The notes under the pieces were generated by a model. The model was not told the origin of the DNA. It did no database searches and was given only the letters and a program-made list of their open reading frames with translations. Positions 57,084 to 64,000 of a stretch of DNA of 64,000 bases are shown piece by piece (position 1 is the stretch's first letter; every line of letters begins with the position of its first letter). This stretch comes from Rhododendron vialii (taxonomy: Eukaryota > Streptophyta > Magnoliopsida > Ericales > Ericaceae): NCBI RefSeq assembly GCF_030253575.1, contig NC_080558.1:39645111-39709110 (forward strand), written 5' to 3'. The translations under genes and the position numbers were made by a program.

Positions 57084-57596
57084 AATAATTTTCAGTACCA
57101 GTAAAACTTTTCTTTACCAATTTTAGTATTTTACCTTAATAATGGAATATAGTGTAGGTCTACATAAAACATAGGAGTAAAAGCATAAATTTTTTTGTAC
57201 AAGTAACGCTAGAGAGACTTCAGTAAAGTAGTTCATTTCTATTCTCCTCGTTTGGGGTAAAGTGAAAAAGTGATTATGACGATGTTGATTGCTATTGTGT
57301 TGGATCCCCGTTTTAAGTTGAAGTATGTAAAATTATGTGTTAGTGAACTTTTTGATTCTGAGTTAGAGGAAGGGTTTACAAAAATGACAAGGGAAGTGTT
57401 GGATCGTGTCTTTGTTGAGTACGAAAAGTTGAACGAAATCCATGGATAAAACCGTAACTAATACGCGAGTCACGGATTGGATTGAAACCGGACCGTAGGA
57501 CTTATGGTCTGGACACGGATTTCATTTTAACTGTGACTACAAGTTCGGTCCTCGAATTTTTAGGAATCTGATCCGATCCAGACCGTGAACACCCCA
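56843..57596 (+). mobile_element. hAT transposon remnant
   Basis: Ends TAGGGCTGTGCAAAT and GTGAACACCCCA are of hAT type. The 8-bp flanks GGCAAAAG (56835-56842) and AGCAAAAG (57597-57604) differ in one base. Inside lies a fragment of transposase (57282-57449). Most of the coding region is deleted. An AT run lies at about 57045-57076. Confidence 0.75.
57282..57449 (+). pseudogene. hAT transposase fragment (DUF4413-like)
   Basis: A 55-codon frame reads MLIAIVLDPRFKLKYVKLC and continues with ELEEGFTKM and EVLDRVFVEYEKL. The IA.VLDPR.KL.Y block is the signature of the RNase H-like fold segment in plant hAT transposases (DUF4413), upstream of the dimerisation domain. The rest of the roughly 650-aa protein is missing. 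Confidence 0.7.
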
Positions 57597-58049
57597 AGCA
57601 AAAGGTGCATTGATATCCGAGAAATATGTTTTGATATTTGTGAAAGTGTATTAATATCCGTAAAATATATAGTAATATTCGAACTTGTTTGAAATTATGT
57701 GCATATTATCCTCCGCCTAGTAGATAGAGATTAGCAAAACCATTGTGTCATTTAATGTGTTAGAGTGTGTTAGTTTCAATATGCGCTAGGATGTGTGCAA
57801 AGTTTGATCATGTAACTAAGCAAATAACAAATGGGCCCCCACCTATTTAGGTTCAAGTTCAACCAGTGAGAAAATGAAATGGCTCATTTTTTTTTCTTTT
57901 TTAAATTGTAAGGGTTTTTGAAATATGTTGATAATAGATAACACACTTTTTAAGTAATTCATTGGAGTAATCACCTACACAATAGATTAACAATGTGATA
58001 ACACATATTTTACACATGCAGAAATGTAGAGAGGCCCATTGAAAATACT

Positions 58050-58788
58050 CTTATGTTTGACAGACTTCTCTTCAACTACAATGATAGGCTGATAATATCA
58101 GCATCGTATTGGTTAGTCAGTTATAATAACATGTCGATGTCGCTCAATCAACTTGAACCTGAGACTTATTCTACGGACATTTAGGCCCTTCTCCACCCCA
58201 CTTGGGTTAGAGCCTTGGGCTTTGGGGCAACACAAATCCCAAAACTAACGAAACATTTCTCATATACCCATGCTCGAGTTCGGTTGGTCGTACAGAGCAG
58301 CAACGCGCATGCATGCGTACGAGGCGAACCCAATTTAGGAAAAATTATTCTATGCCCCTGGGACACCATCACGTGGTGTCTCAGGCCCCTTTTCCACTAC
58401 ACATTGTTATGGGACTCAAGTGAAAGTGTGTGGATCTCACCACAATATTTGGTGGAGAAGGGGTGGGGGCACTGAATAGTTACTCCAACTTAGACTTTTC
58501 AAGAACTTGGGTCACCATTGGGATCCAAACCCAGGTCAAGGGTGATTTTAAGACTTAATATATCCAGTAGGTTTCCATCAAATAGCAAGCATGGACAAAT
58601 GATAGTTATCTATATCATTAATTCACTCTACAAATGGTACTTTGATCAAGTAATTACAATATTTATGCAATCCTCCAATCTGGGTGAATAAAACACCATT
58701 TTCCAAACTCGAATCAGTCCATGCATTGATACAATTAATCTTTAGCCATATATGTAAAGAGAGATAACATGGTTTGAATATTATTTCA
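58050..58788. other. Intergenic, no gene seen
   Basis: Contains a short perfect hairpin, GGGACACCA-TCACG-TGGTGTCTC, near 58361. No protein family is recognised. Confidence 0.4.
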
Positions 58789-59285
58789 TTGGGCAAAGTC
58801 CACTTTGACTCTATGTGGTTTAGGCCATGTGCGAATACACCCCTTATGGTTCAAAAGTGGGTGGTTTGTAAAAACATGCAAATACACCCCATTTTGTCCA
58901 TGTTAACGAAAAAAACACAAAATCCACTAATGAAAACGATAAAAAAATCCAATATGCCATAATCTTCATTCTTCTACTTCCTTAAATCTAACCAATCCAT
59001 TGCATGTACCAAAAATTGGATCCGAACAATTGATATTGTAGAGTTCGACGAGTATTACATTCACATCAAAATTTTATTTTATTAATATATTATGAATGGC
59101 TCAGATTAAATTTTGGTTAGATTTAAGAGGCATGTGAGATATACATCAGTTAACATAGACGAAATGGGGAGCATTTGCAAGTTTGAACAAACCACAGGGT
59201 AGTGATGTGCCCAGTACTTTTGAACCATAATAGTGTATCTACACATGACCCAAACTACATGGAGTCAAAGTGAATAACTTTTCCC
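58789..59285. repeat. Fold-back element with 7-bp flanking repeats
   Basis: Left arm (GGGCAAAGTCCACTTTGACTC...CCATGTTAACG, about 58791-58910) and right arm (AGTTAACATAGACG...GTCAAAGTGAATAACTTTTCCC, about 59150-59285) are reverse complements with mismatches. TATTTCA flanks both sides (58782-58788 and 59286-59292). About 240 bp of unrelated sequence sits between the arms. Confidence 0.75.
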
Positions 59286-59394
59286 TATTTCAATCTCCGC
59301 AAATAAGATTGTTTTATATATCTCCAATCGTGTATTGAATGATATCTGATGGACATGATTTTTGACATAATTGTGCGTTTGACGAGATCTACAA

Positions 59395-59526
59395 GGGAAA
59401 ATGACGGCCCAAGACGTGTTTTGATAATTAATACCCGTCAATGACAAGTTAAGAACATTTGTTAATGCTGAAAATGTCATTGACAGATATTAATTATCAA
59501 AACACGTCATTGACCGTCATTTTCCC
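59395..59526. repeat. Compact hairpin, 52-bp arms
   Basis: GGGAAAATGACGG...CGTCAATGACA (59395-59446) pairs with TGTCATTGACAG...CCGTCATTTTCCC (59475-59526) with five mismatches by my count and a 28-base loop. Size and pairing resemble a young MIRNA-like precursor or a tiny fold-back MITE. Confidence 0.85.
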
Positions 59527-59818
59527 GATTTATAATATGAACAGATCTGATTATTGAAAAAAACCGAAGTTTGCCGAAAAATGACCGACTGGCCTGAATT
59601 GGACCGTAAAGCCCACCGAATGTGAGCTTGACCCGTTGATAGGAAAACCTCACTCGTGGCTCTTGCCCGTCCTATAAAAAGCTTGTCCAAGGCTTCTTTC
59701 CTACGAAGCTTTTTTCAATTATACTCCTCCTGTCATGCACAATGTTCATCGATTTCATCACGCACTTTCACTTTAAAATTCTCACGCTTCCGCTATGCTA
59801 CTGTAAAATTCTCATACT

Positions 59819-60550
59819 TTTTTTTTTCCTCGGTAAAAGAAAACTTTTATAAATCTCGAAAGGTTACATCAAGGGGAACATCAAAAGCACACGACGCTTA
59901 TGAGATCAGACGAAAAAGAAAAAAAGGAAGAAACACTAAAAATAAGCATCTAACATAGAGTTGGACGGATCATCTAACACACTTCAAACACATATTACAA
60001 TTTCACATTTCTAACTCCATCAAGGAAACCTTTAAAATCCTCCACAGTGTATACCTTGATATCGAACTTCACCTTAATCCACATCGCGACTCTAGTTTTG
60101 ATCACCTCACCCACTTGCCCTACTCTTGTCGAAGCATTATTGAACATGTAGTCATTCCTCGCCAACCACAATGACCAAATTGTAGCAAAGAATGTCGTTT
60201 CCCACAAATGATTCTCCAAATTTCTAAATCTATTGTCAAACCACCAAGGAAAGAGAGCTTCCAGAGATTGAGGACACACCCATCTCACATGCCACCAATC
60301 CAGGATCAAAGACCAAACATCCCATGAGAATTTACAATGTAGAAAAAAGTGCTGGGATGTCTCCAAATGCATAGAACACAATGGGCAAAGTGTTGAATTG
60401 CCTTCAAAGATCAAGTTTCTACTTTGAAGCACAGATCTAGTAACCACTCTATCCTGAAGGGTCATCCACGCAAAAATCACCACCTTAGGATGGCTGAGAT
60501 TTTTCACTACACAAGGGCAAAACATGAGTCAACACATGCAGGCCCAAACC
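59819..60550 (-). mobile_element. 3' fragment of a LINE with zf-RVT domain
   Basis: On the minus strand a 176-codon frame (60525-59995) gives the zf-RVT motif (VVIFAWMTLQDRVVTRSVLQ, CPLCSMHLETSQHFFLHC) and the usual Trp-rich tail (WLARNDYMFN). The T-run at 59819-59829 is its poly(A) tail. Everything upstream of the zinc-binding domain is missing. The frame is intact but cannot make an active element. It belongs to a different LINE lineage from the copy at 8464-12190. Confidence 0.8.
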
Positions 60551-60599
60551 AATAATGGTGGATTGGTGATTTTTTTTTCCTTTGCGGTTGTGTGGGATT

Positions 60600-62680
60600 T
60601 TTGGCTCAATATGTGTTCTTTGTAAATCCTACCTAGGCGGGATTCACGGCCGCCTGATGGTTTTTTGGCTCTAAGCTCTTTAAAAATCCCGCCCAGGTAA
60701 ATGAGGCGCGTTTTGGCCGATTTTGGTTATATTCGACTTCCTAAAGATAGTTTGGGAGTTTCCTTATTGGTTTTGGACTCTATATGCAAAGAAAATTAAC
60801 ATAATTTGGCAACGATTCTGACTTTAGGAATTACTCCCTCCATCCCACTTTGTTGTGTCTGTTTCCTTTTTTGGACATTTAAAAAAATTGTCTAATATCT
60901 CTTAATTTATAATAGTTTATATATTTAATATAGATCTTGTTTGATAGATCTCAATTAATTCTTTTAAACAAAATTTTTGAAATCATAAAAAAAATATTAT
61001 AAATAGTGAGATATATACATTTTTTTTTGTGGGATGCCAAAAACGAAACATGCACAATAAAGTAGGACGGATAGAGTAATCTATGACTATAATATAGCTT
61101 TACTTTCTCATTCGGGTTTGGACTTTCTGAGTGAATCCCTCTAAAAGGCCCCTAGGGGGTTTCATCTGTACTTAAAGGGTTCTTTGTTCGATTATGGTGA
61201 GTTTTATAGGCTTTCGGCTATCTGGAAGATCATCTATATCTGCGATTCTTTCTAGTTGAAACATACCGCAGGGTTTCGTGAGAATCATCTATTTCTGTGT
61301 GACATCCAGTCACGTCTGTAGAACTCCAATCTGTTTGTGTCTTTTGGTTAAAACCCTAGGGTTTTTTTGAGACTTGATGAGAAAGTCTGTATTTGGTGAG
61401 AGATTCCAATTCGAGTGTTTTGGTGAGGGAACTTGTATTTGGGTTGGTGAGTTTGTCACTTTTTGAGGGTTTTGGTTTTGTCACCATTGTAGCTCTTTGG
61501 AGCATCATTCTCTTCACATAGTAGAATCGTCTCTCGTTTGCTTACCCATGAAGTAGGTTTACAACCGTAAGCCAAATCACGTATATCTTGGTCTCTCTTA
61601 TTCGTTTTCTTTGTTCGGGTTGGTTTCTCTATTTGTTTTTTGGATATTTTTTGTTTGCTATTTTTTCCTCAAATATCATGGCCATCAACAATCATCGGGT
61701 TGCGGTTGGATCCTCCAGGGGCCTGCCGCACAACGGGTTGGATAAAGTCCTCAACAATGAGACAAAATGACCTAAACGTGCATGAAATATTCAAAGGTGA
61801 ATAAGTCCAAAACTCATAATTCAGAACCCACATGAGTTCATTTGAGCATAATTGATACTCCTGTGAAAACAAAATACCATGCAGATAGTGCTCCCCAGTG
61901 ATATGGACTGGACCAAAGCACAAGAGGATAAGTAAAAATATTAGTAAATATCAATTGAAAAAGGTCAATAAAAAAGCTAAATCTTTAGAACACTGGGTTG
62001 TGCAATCATAAAAGAAGAGATGTCCTCTGGTTAATTTTATAGTAAGTGATAGTTCTTTTTCTTTTTAGTCATGGCTTTTCTATTTTGTGGAGGGGACCAT
62101 CCTTCATCAATCTAATGCACTTCCAATCAACAAGATAGGAGTTTTAACATATTTAACACATAGTTCACATAGGATTCCCAAGCTTTTCAAGCTAAAATCT
62201 TTTATGGGTTTTCCCCTCATTGACCTCATGGAGATGCTTAACTTCGAGATTTTATTTGGTCAAAAAGTAACCAAAACATTCATTAGTGTCTCCTGCTAGA
62301 CTCCATTATTTGGCTTTTAGCAAGATTCTTGTCTCCTTTTAACCAAGCTTTATGTTACTTCATGTGGGTCGTTCATGTTAGCCAAGTACCTCTACTACTG
62401 TCATTTCAATTGGGGTCTAAGATACTTTCTATTAGGGTTTTGGTGCTTATGATTAATCTTATTAAATACTCCTAAATCTTGTTCAAGAAATATGTATGGT
62501 TAAGATTTGTGTTTACCAAAAAAAGAATGGTTAAGATTTGCAATTGTGTCGGGATGTAGTTGGTGGTTGTGATTGTTAAATGATGAATTTTCAATAGTTT
62601 AACCCACTCAGGGCTGGCATCTTGCCAATCTCAAGTGATTGTTAAATTTTTTCTTTGGATTTTGGCAGCATATGATCGTT
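60600..62680. other. Intergenic, with LTR-like sequence near 61.3-61.65 kb
   Basis: From about 61440 to 61620 the DNA resembles the 3' part of a copia LTR (GTCACCATTGTAGCTC, CACATAGTAGAATCGTC, AACCGTAAGCCAAATCACGT, then TCTCTCTTATTCG). ATGGCCATCAACAATCATCGG at 61678 could be the start of a lost gag frame. Small TAGGCGGGATT motifs near 60637 recall the MITE in the cyclophilin intron. No gene is recognised. Confidence 0.4.
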
Positions 62681-62689
62681 GGCAGTGGT

Positions 62690-63784
62690 GAATCTAGACA
62701 TTTGATCTAGAGGGGGCACAAAGATTGTTAAAACAAAATAGTGTTAAAATTTTGTCATCAAACACACAAGTTTTTCATGTATATTTTCAACAAAATTTTT
62801 AAAAAAAAAAAGTGCATAGAACATGCATGTAATTAGTCATCCATAAAAGGTTTTTATGTTTACCTTCACATTTAATTATGACCAATTTTCACTTTTTTGA
62901 AATTTTAGCATACCAGTGCCATTGTCATTTATTTGTTTTTAGGGTTAAAGCATAACACATTCTAAATATTTTAAGGGATCTTAAAATAATTTTGGGACAC
63001 TATTGTAATATCATAGGGAGATAAATGTAAAAATTTATTGATATTTTTTTTTTGAAGGGCGAAAAAGATATATTTCATTAAAACGAAATGAAGTACATCG
63101 ATAAACAGGGCAAGAAAAGATAGCATCACAATGTGAGAGTAACATCCCAACGAGGTTGGCACCCTACCCCACAACAATCATATGCTATTCAAGCCCGAGG
63201 ATTGATAAGAAATCAATCCAACCGGATTACAAGAAGAGTACCCAATGAGGCTTACAAAGCAATAAGTAGAAGTTAAAAAACTTCCCAGTAAGATCAGATC
63301 AAAATGTCAAAGCAAGATTCCTTTGAGCCCAACCAATTCGAGATAGTTAAATTGGCGGAATCAGCAGATGAATAGATCCTCAGTTTGCAGCCCTTGCATC
63401 AGAATGGATTACCCTAATCAAAATGGTGGTAGCATTAGGCTTCTACTAACACAAGAGCAGATCAGTAGCAGTAGCAACACATCAAGGAAGTGTTAAATGG
63501 AAGTTGAAACTTCCCATTAAGCTCAGCCCAAAACAGCAGCGCAAGACTTCTTTTAACCCAACCAGTTGGAGATAACAAAACTGGCTCGTCAGCAGATGAA
63601 GAATATAGCCATTGCATCAAAATGGATTATCTTCATATCAGCTGCAACCTCAAATTATAGCAAAGCAGCATCAGCATCAAAATTTGACACATAAAAACTT
63701 ATTGATATGTAGGGATGATATTGCAATTACCGGAATCCCAAGGGTCACGTGCCCCTCTTGGCATATACTAAATCCGCCCCTCAT
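62690..63784. mobile_element. Probable DNA transposon remnant carrying a nested retroposon
   Basis: Left end AGTGGTGAATCTAGACATTT then GATCTAGAGGGGGCAC, and right end GTGCCCCTCTTGGCATATAC then TAAATCCGCCCCT, are imperfect inverted copies of each other and of the AGTGGCGGA-type ends seen elsewhere in the window. A clean target duplication is not visible. The retroposon at 63045-63692 sits inside. Confidence 0.5.
63045..63692 (-). mobile_element. Minus-strand retroposon with 16-bp target duplication
   Basis: AAAAATTTATTGATAT (63029-63044) and AAAAACTTATTGATAT (63693-63708) flank a 648-bp segment with one difference. The T-run at its left edge is a poly(A) tail on the minus strand, followed by TTTCATTAAAACGAAATG, typical of transcript 3' ends. 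Two internal parts (about 63265-63370 and 63495-63610) resemble each other: CTTCCCA.TAAG.TCAG and CCCAACCA.TT.GAGATA. No coding domain is recognised. Confidence 0.7.
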
Positions 63785-64000
63785 AGTCGGTGTGCAGGGT
63801 GCCTTTTTTGTTGGCATGCTCTTGCCCTGTAATGATGCCTCATGCTTCGGATCCTTTTGATCTTTCATGGCCGTTTGGCTATAGAACAAGGAAATGGGAT
63901 AAGGGTTCAGAGGATTCATTTTAAGAAGTGGGGTAAAGCCAGCAATTATGTGTTTGAATTAACTCAAGTACATTGTAGAATCCTCAAGCCAATCACATGG
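63785..64000. other. Window end, no gene seen
   Basis: Nothing recognisable in the last 216 bases. Confidence 0.4.

Larger units (their letters stand above)
56701..58049. mobile_element. Second Tourist-like element, carrying a nested hAT
   Basis: Left end GAGCATCTCTAATGGG and right end CCCATTGAAAATACTC are inverted relatives of a common plant MITE end, with TTA on both sides. It encloses the hAT remnant at 56843-57596, so much of its length is not its own. Confidence 0.6.

Noticed and set aside
58215..58475. 86-codon open frame
   Set aside because: No homology, and the opposite strand is also open over part of it; probably chance.

Overview
This is nuclear DNA of a flowering plant, almost certainly a eudicot. 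The support is GT-AG introns with T-rich acceptors, plant-specific families (G-type lectin S-receptor-like kinases, a CYP95-type SR-cyclophilin, DUF247), long AT-rich intergenic DNA, many plant transposon types and long (CT)n microsatellites. The species cannot be read from the sequence. Exon models were built by hand from reading frames, splice dinucleotides and family resemblance; no alignment program was run.

Five intact-looking protein genes are present: a 70-aa TFIIH subunit TFB5 (minus strand, 13.2-13.7 kb); a 773-aa SR-rich cyclophilin of the CYP95 type (plus, 19.9-29.7 kb, 13 coding exons, perhaps with a 5'UTR exon and promoter at 16.7 kb); two tandem, seven-exon G-type lectin receptor kinases (plus, 31.9-35.7 and 38.8-42.6 kb; 814 and 805 aa); and a 166-aa protein with three RanBP2-type zinc fingers (plus, 52.6-53.3 kb). 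In every case the exon phases add up to a whole number of codons.

Broken genes and mobile DNA fill most of the rest. From 1 to 1.5 kb lies a near-palindrome of two DUF247 fragments facing each other, which would transcribe into a hairpin of about 0.7 kb per arm. At 1.8 kb is an exon of a membrin-type Golgi SNARE. From 2.27 to 6.98 kb is a chimeric LTR retrotransposon: outer 117-bp TRIM-like LTRs enclose a decayed copia gag-pol that keeps its own different 3' LTR. From 8.46 to 12.19 kb is a 5'-truncated LINE (minus). Other elements include MULE-type MITEs with 9-bp target duplications, fold-back elements, two tRNA-derived SINEs with target duplications, solo-LTR-like segments, a hAT remnant nested in a Tourist-like element, and a LINE tail.

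The region is ordinary plant gene space with heavy transposon traffic. The points most worth a second look are the DUF247 hairpin, the TRIM/copia chimera, the kinase pair that differs in its RD motif and promoter, and several hairpins that could feed small-RNA pathways. I see no clearly new protein system.
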